Assembly (NCBI RefSeq): GCF_015356825.1
Contig: NZ_JAACYW010000066.1
Coordinates: forward strand, 1 to 44,920
Length of the DNA: 44,920 nt
From: Catenulispora rubra
Lineage (GTDB): Bacteria > Actinomycetota > Actinomycetes > Streptomycetales > Catenulisporaceae
Direction: 5' to 3'
Under the pieces are notes generated by a model. That model made no database searches. It was not told the DNA's origin and saw nothing but the letters and a program-made list of their open reading frames with translations. How positions within the stretch are numbered: position 1 is the stretch's first letter; every line of letters starts with the position of its first letter. The position numbers and the translations under genes are program-made. Positions 32,035-39,357 of this stretch are shown piece after piece.

Positions 32035-33432
32035 TCAGCTCTTGTTCAGGATCGAGGTGATCTGGTCGTCCGCGGCCTTGGCCGCGTCGGCGACCGAGGA
32101 CTTGCCGGTCGCGATACTCTCCGCCATGTTCTGCAGCACGTTGCTGGACTCCACGTCGGCCCAGTTCGGGGCGACCGGGGTGAACCAGCTGGACGCGGCC
32201 TGGTCGGCCACCTGCTGGCTGATCGCCGGGCCCACCGCCTTGGCCAGGTCGGTCTGGTTGTTCGGCAGGTTGCCCAGCGCGCCCTCGGCGGCGTTGGAGG
32301 CGGAGTTCGTGTAGTCCTGGATCCACTCCGCGGCCAGCGCCTGGTACTTCGACTTCTGCGCGATGCCCAGGACCGAGCCGCCGAGGAAGGCCGGCGACGG
32401 CTTGTCAGCGGTGGCGCCGGGCAGCGGCATGGTGGCGACCTTGCCCTTGACCTTGGTGTCCTGCAGCGGCGACTTCGGGTCGTTGGGGTTCTGGTTCACC
32501 TGCTGCACGGCGCCCAGGTGCCAGGCCGCGTCGTACTCGGCGAAGACGTTGCTGGTCTCGAACAGGGTGTCCTGGTCCGACTCGTCCTTGGTGTGGCTGG
32601 CCGCGGTGGAGTACTTGGAGACCAGGTCGGACCACTGCTGCAGGCCGGAGATGGACTTGGGGTCCTCCAGGTTGCCCTTCCACTTGCCGTCCGAGCCCTT
32701 GACCGCGAACGAGCCGCCCTGGCCGTAGACGAAGGAGCCGACCTGGTACCAGTCCTTGCCCGGGGCGTTGTACGTGACGAAGTTCGCGTTGGAGGCGTTG
32801 GCGGCCTTGACCTTGTCCAGGGCCGCGGTGAAGTCGGCCCAGGTGGTCGGCGGGGTGGTCACCCCGGCCGCGGTCAGCAGGTCGGTGCGGTAGATCAGGG
32901 TGCGGGTGCCCGCGTAGTACGGGATGCAGTACAGGTGCCCGCCCTGGGTGCAGGGCGCGGACAGGCCGTTGAGCCAGGTGGCGTTGTTGTCGAAGGTCGA
33001 CTTCGTCGACGAGACGTCGGCCAGCGCGCCGTTGAACGCGTACTTGGGGGCCTCGGTGTTGCCCAGCTCGACGATGTCCGGGACGTCGCCGTTGCCGCCG
33101 AGCGTCGCGTCCAGGTTCGTCAGGTGGTTGCTCCAGGTCTGCCAGATGATGTTGATGTCAGCACCGGTCTTGGCCTTGAAGGCGGCCGTCGCGGTGTTGA
33201 TGATCGCCATCCACTTGGGGTTGTCCTTGGGGTCCGAGACCAGCCAGACGTTCAGCTTCACGCCGGTGGCGCCGGTCGTCGGCCCGGACAGCGCCGGGGC
33301 GTTGGTCGCGGTGACCGAGCCGCCCTGCGAGGGCGCGCCGTTGGCGGTGTTGGACTTCGAAGAGCTGCACGCGGAGGCCATGAGCGCCACGGCCGCAGCG
33401 GCCGACGTCAGGGCTATGAGCTTGCGCCTCAT
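32035..33432 (-). CDS. dasA: Chitobiose/GlcNAc-binding lipoprotein DasA
   Basis: 465 residues, family 1 extracellular solute-binding protein. The lipoprotein signal is MRRKLIALTSAAAAVALM followed by ASAC, with Cys22 lipidated; a Ser/Asn/Gly-rich linker runs to ~residue 57. The mature part begins LNVWLVSDPKDNPKW and includes the usual ABC sugar-binder elements DIVELGNTEAPKYAFNGAL and YRTDLL. In S. coelicolor DasA binds chitobiose and related sugars and links uptake to development. ATG 33432 has a good AAGGAG site 6 nt upstream; the longer open frame runs into the regulatory region. It is divergent from dasR, with the dre pair between them. Confidence 0.92.
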   Translation of the reverse strand: MRRKLIALTSAAAAVALMASACSSSKSNTANGAPSQGGSVTATNAPALSGPTTGATGVKLNVWLVSDPKDNPKWMAIINTATAAFKAKTGADINIIWQTWSNHLTNLDATLGGNGDVPDIVELGNTEAPKYAFNGALADVSSTKSTFDNNATWLNGLSAPCTQGGHLYCIPYYAGTRTLIYRTDLLTAAGVTTPPTTWADFTAALDKVKAANASNANFVTYNAPGKDWYQVGSFVYGQGGSFAVKGSDGKWKGNLEDPKSISGLQQWSDLVSKYSTAASHTKDESDQDTLFETSNVFAEYDAAWHLGAVQQVNQNPNDPKSPLQDTKVKGKVATMPLPGATADKPSPAFLGGSVLGIAQKSKYQALAAEWIQDYTNSASNAAEGALGNLPNNQTDLAKAVGPAISQQVADQAASSWFTPVAPNWADVESSNVLQNMAESIATGKSSVADAAKAADDQITSILNKS

Positions 33433-33644
33433 GCCGTACTCCTTGGTGGGTGTGGACGACCCACTGCGACCAACGGAGATAAACCGACCGCGCGACACGG
33501 CAACCCTGAGCGATGCCGTCCCGTGTGCGTTGAATCGGTGTACCCGGTCTCGTGGATCTGGTTGTGGTGTCGAGCTGTCGGGAATTACAGAGCGAGTTCC
33601 TGCGAAGAAAGGGCGCCTCCTGAAGCGCCTCTCCGGCTTTCCCG

Positions 33645-33660
33645 ATTGGTTTAGACCAGT
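33645..33660. promoter_or_regulatory. DasR operator (dre) in dasA-dasR region, site 1
   Basis: ATTGGTTTAGACCAGT matches the dre consensus A(C/G)TGGTCTAGACCA(C/G)T at 14 of 16 positions, with a perfect right half. Confidence 0.85.
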
Positions 33661-33666
33661 CCGGAG

Positions 33667-33682
33667 ACTGGCATAGACCACT
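33667..33682. promoter_or_regulatory. DasR operator (dre) in dasA-dasR region, site 2
   Basis: ACTGGCATAGACCACT matches the dre consensus at 14 of 16 positions, with a perfect right half. Its centre is 22 bp, about two helical turns, from site 1, so two DasR dimers could bind the same face. Confidence 0.85.
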
Positions 33683-33862
33683 GGGGTCGTCAAGAGAGCG
33701 CGACCCCGGTTGTCCAACCCGTTACCAAGACGCAACCAGCACTGACATACACAATCCCGCCCCAGGTAAACACCGGTTTCCGAACAAAGTCGGCGCCGAG
33801 ATCAACCCGGCTGGACACACACGCGGGTCCATGGCACTTTGGGCCACGAGGAGGGGCCGTTC

Positions 33863-34672
33863 ATGACCGCAGAACCCGCGAACATCGCTCTCGAGACGCA
33901 GGGCCCGCAAGGCCCGGCACCAGCACTCGAATCAGGGCTGGAATCGGCACTGGAAACGGTGCGCGTTCCCAAGTACTACCGCCTGAAGCAACACTTGCTG
34001 GACCTCACCCAGACGATGCCCCCGGGCACCCCGGTCCCCCCGGAACGCCTGCTCGCGACCGAGTTCGACACCTCGCGCACCACGGTCCGGCAGGCGCTGG
34101 CCGAGCTGGTCGTGGAGGGCCGCCTGGAGCGGATCCAGGGCAAGGGCACCTTCGTGGCCAAGCCGAAGGTGGCGCAGTCGCTGCAGCTGACCTCCTACAC
34201 CGAGGACATGCGGGCCCAGGGCCTGGAGCCGACCTCGCGGCTGCTGGAGATGGAGTACGTCTCCGCCGGCGTGGAGCTCGGCGAGCGCCTGGGCATCCGG
34301 GCCTCCGCGAAGGTGCTGCGCATCAGCCGTCTGCGCCTGGCCAACGGCGAGCCGATGGCGATCGAGACCACGCACCTGTCGCAGCAACGCTTCCCCAACC
34401 TGCGCAAGCTGCTCGGGCGGTACTCGTCGCTGTACACGGCGCTGGCCGAGGAGTACGGCGTGCACCTCGGCGAGGCCGAGGAGACGATCGAGACCGCGCT
34501 GGCCACCCCGACCGAGGCCGGATTGCTGGGCACCGACACCGGGCTGCCGATGCTGCTGCTGTCGCGGCACTCCATCGACACCGAGGGGGAGCCGGTGGAG
34601 TGGGTGCGGTCGGTGTACCGGGGCGACCGGTACAAGTTCGTGGCGCGGTTGAAGCGGCCGGACGGCGAGTAG
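33863..34672 (+). CDS. dasR: GntR/HutC-family regulator DasR
   Basis: 269 residues. A variable N-terminus (1-33) precedes the winged helix: VPKYYRLKQHLLDL, PPERLLATEFDTSRTTVRQA as the recognition part and LERIQGKGTFVAKPKV as the wing. The UTRA effector domain follows, with LQLTSYTEDMRAQGLEPTS and YTALAEEYGVHLGEAEETIE, ending VRSVYRGDRYKFVARLKRP. This is close to S. coelicolor DasR, the global regulator of GlcNAc metabolism, chitinases, development and antibiotics, whose DNA binding is relieved by GlcN-6-P. ATG 33863 has GAGGAGGGG 6 nt upstream; an in-frame GTG-type start lies 24 bp earlier. The two dre sites before it suggest autoregulation. A long-loop stem (34708-34716 with 34751-34759) follows the gene. 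Confidence 0.95.
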   Translation: MTAEPANIALETQGPQGPAPALESGLESALETVRVPKYYRLKQHLLDLTQTMPPGTPVPPERLLATEFDTSRTTVRQALAELVVEGRLERIQGKGTFVAKPKVAQSLQLTSYTEDMRAQGLEPTSRLLEMEYVSAGVELGERLGIRASAKVLRISRLRLANGEPMAIETTHLSQQRFPNLRKLLGRYSSLYTALAEEYGVHLGEAEETIETALATPTEAGLLGTDTGLPMLLLSRHSIDTEGEPVEWVRSVYRGDRYKFVARLKRPDGE

Positions 34673-34764
34673 CCGGCACGACGAGGAGAGACGAGTAGAG
34701 CAGCGCGGGCCGGGGCGTGACCCGACTCACCCCGCGATCGCACGGTCGGGGCCCCGGCCTCCCG

Positions 34765-34770
34765 TAAAGT
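34765..34770 (+). promoter_or_regulatory. Candidate -10 box (TAAAGT) for bioDB, leaderless type
   Basis: TAAAGT ends 6 nt before GTG 34777 with no ribosome site, giving bioD-bioB its own leaderless promoter separate from dasR. Confidence 0.45.
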
Positions 34771-34776
34771 CGCGTC

Positions 34777-35505
34777 GTGTCCATCGTCGTAGTAACCGGA
34801 ACCAACACCGACGTCGGCAAGACCGTCGTCACCGCCGCCGTGGCCACCCTGGCCGCGACCCGCGGCACCTCCGTGGCCGTCGTGAAGCCGGCCCAGACCG
34901 GGGTCACGCCCGACGGGCCGGGCGACCTGGCGACCGTCCAGCGGCTGGCCGGCGTGACCGATCTGCACGAGTACGCCCGCTACCCGGACCCGCTCTCCCC
35001 CGCCGCCGCGGCCCGCCGCTCGGGCCTGCCGCCGCTGGACTTCGACGAGACCGTCCGCCGCGTCCGGGAGCTGGCCGAGAGTCGCCGGCTGGTGCTCGTG
35101 GAGGGCGCCGGCGGCCTGCTGGTCCGCAACGACGAGGACGGCAGCACCCTGGCCGACCTGGCGCACGCGCTCAAGGCGCCGGTGCTGCTGGTCGCACACC
35201 CGAACCTGGGCACCCTGAACATCGCCGCGCTCACCCTGGAGGCGATGGCCGCCCGCGGCCTGGACCTGGCGGGCATCGTGCTGGGTTCCTGGCCCGCCGA
35301 CCCCGACCTGGCGATGCGCAGCAACATCCGCGACCTGGAGACGATCGGCGCCCGCCCGCTGGCCGGCGCGCTACCGGAGGGCGCCGGCGCGCTGGACCCG
35401 GCCGAGTTCCTCCTCGCCGCCCGGGCCGCCCTGGCCCCGGCGTTCGGCGGCACCTTCGATCCGGCAGAATTTCGGCAGACCTGGGACCCTCGGAAGGCGG
35501 CCTGA
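34777..35505 (+). CDS. bioD: Dethiobiotin synthetase
   Basis: 242 residues. The P-loop is GTNTDVGKT (8-16) with Lys15; Lys37 in VVKPAQTG contacts the substrate DAPA carbamate; EGAGGLLV is the third family motif. The enzyme makes dethiobiotin from 7,8-diaminononanoate, CO2 and ATP in the cytoplasm. GTG 34777 begins directly after a leaderless-type TAAAGT box. bioB follows after 3 nt, so the pair is one operon. The preceding enzyme BioA is not encoded in this window. Confidence 0.95.
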   Translation: MSIVVVTGTNTDVGKTVVTAAVATLAATRGTSVAVVKPAQTGVTPDGPGDLATVQRLAGVTDLHEYARYPDPLSPAAAARRSGLPPLDFDETVRRVRELAESRRLVLVEGAGGLLVRNDEDGSTLADLAHALKAPVLLVAHPNLGTLNIAALTLEAMAARGLDLAGIVLGSWPADPDLAMRSNIRDLETIGARPLAGALPEGAGALDPAEFLLAARAALAPAFGGTFDPAEFRQTWDPRKAA

Positions 35506-35508
35506 ACC

Positions 35509-36522
35509 ATGACAACCACCGAACAAGACCTCGACATCCTCGCCGAGGCCCGGCGCCAGGTCCTCGACGAGGGCGTGGGGCTGACCGAGGAGCAGGTGCT
35601 GCGGGTGCTGCGGCTGCCCGACGAGGCCCTGCCGGAGCTGTTGCAGCTGGCGCACGAGGTCCGCGAGAAGTGGTGCGGCCCGGAGGTCGAGGTCGAGGGC
35701 ATCGTCTCCCTCAAGACCGGCGGCTGCCCCGAGGACTGCCACTTCTGCTCCCAGTCCGGCCTGTTCCCCTCCCCGGTCCGCGCGGCCTGGCTCAACATCC
35801 CCGAACTGGTCGAGGCGGCCAAGCAGACCGCGGCCACCGGCGCCACGGAGTTCTGCATCGTGGCGGCCGTCCGCGGCCCCGACGCGCGCCTGATGAAGCA
35901 GATGCGCGAGGGTGTGAAGGCGATCCAGGACGCGGTCGACATCCAGGTCGCGGCGTCCCTGGGCATGCTGACCCAGGAGCAGGTCGACGACCTGGCCGAC
36001 ATGGGCGTGCACCGCTACAACCACAACCTGGAGACCGCCCGCTCCCACTTCCCCAACGTGGTCACCACCCACACTTGGGAGGAGCGCTGGGACACGCTGA
36101 CGATGGTCCGCGAGGCCGGCATGGAGGTCTGCTGCGGCGGCATCGTCGGCATGGGCGAGACGCTGGAGCAGCGCGCCGAGTTCGCGACGCAGCTGGCCGC
36201 GCTGACCCCGGACGAGGTCCCGCTGAACTTCCTCAACCCGCGCCCGGGCACGCCCTTCGGCGACATGGAGCCGCTGGGCTCGAAGGAGGCGCTGAGGACG
36301 ATCGCGGCCTTCCGCCTGGCACTGCCGCGCACCATCCTGCGCTACGCGGGCGGCCGCGAGATCACGCTCGGCGACCTGGGCACCGAGCAGGGGCTGATGG
36401 GCGGGATCAACGCGGTGATCGTCGGCAACTACCTGACCACGCTGGGGCGCTCGCCCGAGGAGGACCTGGCGCTGCTGACGAAGCTGGAGATGCCGATCAA
36501 GGAGCTGTCGAAGACGCTGTAG
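35509..36522 (+). CDS. bioB: Biotin synthase
   Basis: 337 residues, radical-SAM family. The 4Fe-4S ligands are Cys73, Cys77 and Cys80 in GGCPEDCHFCSQSG; Cys116 (TEFCIVAAVRGP) and the CC of MEVCCGGIVGMGE belong to the second, sacrificial cluster region. YNHNLETA is the usual SAM/dethiobiotin contact. BioB inserts sulfur into dethiobiotin to give biotin. It lies 3 nt after bioD and ends with LEMPIKELSKTL. A T-tailed terminator starts 14 bp downstream. No biotin repressor site was recognised. Confidence 0.96.
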   Translation: MTTTEQDLDILAEARRQVLDEGVGLTEEQVLRVLRLPDEALPELLQLAHEVREKWCGPEVEVEGIVSLKTGGCPEDCHFCSQSGLFPSPVRAAWLNIPELVEAAKQTAATGATEFCIVAAVRGPDARLMKQMREGVKAIQDAVDIQVAASLGMLTQEQVDDLADMGVHRYNHNLETARSHFPNVVTTHTWEERWDTLTMVREAGMEVCCGGIVGMGETLEQRAEFATQLAALTPDEVPLNFLNPRPGTPFGDMEPLGSKEALRTIAAFRLALPRTILRYAGGREITLGDLGTEQGLMGGINAVIVGNYLTTLGRSPEEDLALLTKLEMPIKELSKTL

Positions 36523-36535
36523 GGCGGCTTTCGCG

Positions 36536-36561
36536 GTCCGGGTCGGGATACTGACCCGGAC
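36536..36561. terminator. Terminator after bioDB
   Basis: GTCCGGGTC (36536-36544) pairs perfectly with GACCCGGAC (36553-36561), followed by TGTTTGTTTTCC. It lies between convergent genes. Confidence 0.7.
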
Positions 36562-36580
36562 TGTTTGTTTTCCGGTTCGG

Positions 36581-37441
36581 TCAGCCGATCCGCACCGTCT
36601 GCGCCCAAGCCGCCAGCAGCTGGAGGGCCGCCTCGGCCGGCGAGCCCTCCGGCACGGTCTGCATGATCAGCGCCTGGTCCGGGTCGTCGGGGGCGCGGAA
36701 GGTCTCGTAGTCGAGCGTGATCTCGCCGACGACCGCGTTGCGGTACGTGTAGCTGCCGTGTGTTTTGTCGCGGACGTCGTACCGCGCCCAGATCTGCGCG
36801 AACTCCGGGTTCGGGCACAGCTCGGCGACCAGCGCGCCGAGCGCCGGGTCGGCCGGGTGCCGGCCGATGTCGAAGCGCACGTAGGCCGCGACGTCCGCCA
36901 TCTTCTTGGCCGGGTCCGCGAACACCGCGCGGAAGGCCTCGTCGTGGCAGACCAGCCAGGCGAGGTTGCGCTCGTGCGGCGCCAGCGTCCCGAAGTCGGT
37001 CAGCAGCGCGGCCGCCAGCCGGTTCCAGGCCAGCACGTCGGTGCCCAGGCCCACGACGTACGCGGGCACGTCGGTCGTGGACTCCAGCAGCCGCCGCAGG
37101 CCCGGCCGCACCTCCTGCGGCTCCCGCTTGCCGGTCCCCTGATACACCTGCGACTGGTCCGGCCGCGCGAGCCGGTACAGGTGCTCGCGCTCGATCGGGT
37201 CCAGCTGGAGCGCCCTGGCGACGGCGTCGAGGACGTCCTCAGAGAACTGGAGCGTGCGTCCCTGTTCCAGCCGCACATAGTGGTCCACGCTGACCCCTGC
37301 CACCAGAGCCAGCTCCTCGCGGCGCAGCCCCGGGACCCTTCGGCGGCCGCCGTAGTCGCGCAGGCCGATGTCGGCGGGGTTCAGCCGCGCTCGCCGTGAT
37401 CGCAGGAACTCGCCCAACTCCGCACGTCTGTCCAGGGTCAT
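36581..37441 (-). CDS. Helix-turn-helix regulator with MmyB-like ligand domain
   Basis: 286 residues. The N-terminal XRE-type HTH (~5-85) includes RREELALVAGVSVDHYVRLEQ preceded by the characteristic RRRVPGL. The C-terminal domain (~105-280) matches the MmyB-like fold: VPAYVVGLGTDVLAWNRLA, HERNLAWLVCHDEAFRAVF and LDYETFRAPDDPDQAL. In actinobacteria these regulators commonly sit beside and control an oxidoreductase; here the divergent neighbour is an aldo/keto reductase 96 bp away. The ligand is thought to be a fatty acid or similar small molecule. ATG 37441 is chosen, with AGGAG close upstream; GTG 37456 would add five residues. Confidence 0.9.
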   Translation of the reverse strand: MTLDRRAELGEFLRSRRARLNPADIGLRDYGGRRRVPGLRREELALVAGVSVDHYVRLEQGRTLQFSEDVLDAVARALQLDPIEREHLYRLARPDQSQVYQGTGKREPQEVRPGLRRLLESTTDVPAYVVGLGTDVLAWNRLAAALLTDFGTLAPHERNLAWLVCHDEAFRAVFADPAKKMADVAAYVRFDIGRHPADPALGALVAELCPNPEFAQIWARYDVRDKTHGSYTYRNAVVGEITLDYETFRAPDDPDQALIMQTVPEGSPAEAALQLLAAWAQTVRIG

Positions 37442-37537
37442 GCTCCTGCCTAACACGTGCGGCGCATCCTGGTCATCCCGTGCCTAGGCATCGCGCGGTC
37501 CTGGGTAAGCCGCCGCGCGGAGCGGATCGTCATAGCC

Positions 37538-38575
37538 ATGACGAACGAGACCGCGAACACGACACTGGACACGACCCGCCTCGGCACCACCGACATGACC
37601 ATCACCCGCGTCGGTTTCGGCTCCTGGGCCGTCTCCGGCAGCGGCTGGACCTACAGCTGGGGCGCCACCGACGACGCCGAGTCGGTCGCCGCCATCCGCC
37701 ACGCGGTCGACTCCGGCGTCAACTGGATCGACACCGCCGCGGTCTACGGCCTCGGCCACTCCGAGGAACTGGTCGGCAAGGCGGTCTCGGCCTACTCCGA
37801 GGCCGACCGCCCCTACATCTTCACCAAAGTCGGTCTGGTCTGGAACCCGGAGGACCCGCAAGGCGCGCCGATCCGCACCATGAAGCCCGCCAGCGTCCGC
37901 CGCGAGCTCGAGGATTCGCTGCGCCGCCTCGGCGTCGAGCGCGTCGACCTCTACCAGGTGCACTGGCCGGACACCGGCGAAGCCTTCGTCTTCGGTGCCG
38001 AGGAGGACGGCGCGGCCTCCCCGAACCACACCCCGCTGGAGGAGTACTGGCAGCTCATGGCCGACCTCAAGGCCGAGGGCAAGATCCGGGCGATCGCGCT
38101 GTCCAACCACGACGCCGCGCAGCTGACCGTGGCCGAGTCCATCGCGCACGTCGACGCGATCCAGCCGCCGTTCTCCGCGATCAACCGGTCGGCCGCGCCG
38201 GACATCGCCTGGGCGAAGGAGCACGACACCGGCGTCATCGTCTACTCGCCGCTCCAGTCCGGCCTGCTCACCGGGACCTTCTCCGCCGAGCGGGTCGCGA
38301 GCCTGCCGGCCGACGACTGGCGCCGCGCGAGCCCGGACTACACCTCCGGCCTGGCCGCGAACCTGCGCATCGCCGACGCCCTCAAGCCGATCGCGGCACG
38401 GCACGGCGTGAGCGTCGCCGAGGTCGCGATCGCCTGGACGCTGGCCTGGCCCGGCGTCAGCGGCGCGATCGTCGGCGCCCGGACCCGCACGCAGGTGGAC
38501 GGCTGGGTGAATGCTGGCGCGGTGAGGCTGACCGCGCAGGACCTGGCCGAAGTCGCCACGGCGATCGGTCTGTGA
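37538..38575 (+). CDS. Aldo/keto reductase
   Basis: 345 residues, TIM-barrel AKR. The catalytic tetrad is visible as Asp65 and Tyr70 (NWIDTAAVYGLGHSEE), Lys97 (YIFTKVGL) and His142 (YQVHWPD). The C-terminal VSGAIVGARTRTQVDGW segment binds NADPH. It would reduce carbonyl compounds or oxidise alcohols with NADP(H); the substrate is unknown. The divergent MmyB-type gene is its likely regulator. ATG 37538 lacks a clear ribosome site. A GC hairpin follows the stop. Confidence 0.93.
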   Translation: MTNETANTTLDTTRLGTTDMTITRVGFGSWAVSGSGWTYSWGATDDAESVAAIRHAVDSGVNWIDTAAVYGLGHSEELVGKAVSAYSEADRPYIFTKVGLVWNPEDPQGAPIRTMKPASVRRELEDSLRRLGVERVDLYQVHWPDTGEAFVFGAEEDGAASPNHTPLEEYWQLMADLKAEGKIRAIALSNHDAAQLTVAESIAHVDAIQPPFSAINRSAAPDIAWAKEHDTGVIVYSPLQSGLLTGTFSAERVASLPADDWRRASPDYTSGLAANLRIADALKPIAARHGVSVAEVAIAWTLAWPGVSGAIVGARTRTQVDGWVNAGAVRLTAQDLAEVATAIGL

Positions 38576-38588
38576 CCCGAGCGATGAT

Positions 38589-38611
38589 CCCGGCCGGTGT
38601 CCCCGGCCGGG
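38589..38611 (+). terminator. Hairpin after the aldo/keto reductase
   Basis: CCCGGCCGG (38589-38597) pairs perfectly with CCGGCCGGG (38603-38611), loop 5 nt, 13 bp after the stop. It abuts the presumed -10 of the next gene. Confidence 0.55.
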
Positions 38612-38613
38612 TC

Positions 38614-38619
38614 TATCGT
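38614..38619 (+). promoter_or_regulatory. Candidate -10 box (TATCGT), leaderless type
   Basis: TATCGT ends 6 nt before ATG 38626; no ribosome site is present. Confidence 0.45.
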
Positions 38620-38625
38620 GCGCGT

Positions 38626-39279
38626 ATGACGGACTCGACGACGACCATCACCGTTGTTCCCGCCAACCAGGCCACGTGGGAGGACCTGCGCACGGTCTTC
38701 GGCGAACGTGGAGTGCCGCACGGCTGCCAGTGCCAGTGGTTCAAGTTCTCCTCCAAGGAATGGCGGTCCATGCCGCAGGAGGAGCGTGAATCCGAGCTGC
38801 GGGACCAGACCCGCTGCGGCCGGCCCGACTCCGAGGAGACCACCGGCCTGGTCGCCTACCTCGGCGGCAAGCCCGTCGGCTGGTGCGCCGTCGAGCCCCG
38901 AACGGAGTACCCGCGGCTCCGGACGATGCGAATCCCGTGGACCGGCCGCGACGAGGACCGCGACGACCCCGGCGTCTGGACGGTGACCTGCTTCGTGGTC
39001 CGCACCGGATACCGCCGGCGCGGAATCAGCCGGGCCCTGACCGAGGCCGCCGTGGATCACGCGCGCGACCACGGCGCCACCGCCATCGAGGGCTACGCGC
39101 TGATCACCGAGCCCGGCAAGGAGATCGTCTGGGGCGAACTGTTCGTCGGGGCGAAGAGCACCTACGAGACCTGTGGCTTCCAGGAAGTCAGTGCTCCCAC
39201 GCCCCGGCGCCGGGTGATGCGGATCGACTTCAAGCGGTGCGGATCGACTTCAACGGTGCGGATCAGCTTCGAGCGGTGA
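38626..39279 (+). CDS. GNAT-family N-acetyltransferase
   Basis: 217 residues with the GNAT fold. Strand beta-4 reads WTVTCFVVRTGYRRRGISRAL, containing the acetyl-CoA pyrophosphate loop (RxGYRRRG). The N-terminal half contains HGCQCQWFKFSSKEW, characteristic of a Cys/Trp-containing actinobacterial GNAT subgroup. The substrate is unknown. The last 20 residues are atypical: the 3' end consists of three ~20-bp direct repeats, the middle one out of frame by one base. The protein therefore ends MRIDFKR-CGSTST-VRISFER instead of at the normal MRIDFKR/ER terminus. ATG 38626 fits the TATCGT box. Confidence 0.9.
   Translation: MTDSTTTITVVPANQATWEDLRTVFGERGVPHGCQCQWFKFSSKEWRSMPQEERESELRDQTRCGRPDSEETTGLVAYLGGKPVGWCAVEPRTEYPRLRTMRIPWTGRDEDRDDPGVWTVTCFVVRTGYRRRGISRALTEAAVDHARDHGATAIEGYALITEPGKEIVWGELFVGAKSTYETCGFQEVSAPTPRRRVMRIDFKRCGSTSTVRISFER
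39218..39276 (+). repeat. Three tandem ~20-bp repeats at the 3' end of the GNAT gene
   Basis: Copies: TGCGGATCGACTTCAAGCGG (39218-39237), TGCGGATCGACTTCAACGG (39238-39256, one base shorter) and TGCGGATCAGCTTCGAGCGG (39257-39276, diverged). The last ends at the TGA stop. It is a clear slippage-type expansion inside coding DNA. Confidence 0.85.
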
Positions 39280-39357
39280 GGTGACCCTTGCGGAAGCCAG
39301 GTGCGGGCGGAAAGCTACTGACTCGTAACTTCGCCCCAGTCCGCCCGAGCCCCGCAG

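Larger units (their letters stand above)
33433..33862. other. dasA-dasR divergent regulatory region
   Basis: 430 bp with no gene. It holds two dre sites (33645-33682) near the centre and must contain the divergent promoters. The stretch 33700-33800 is AT-richer than its surroundings. I could not fix the -10 boxes with confidence. Confidence 0.6.
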
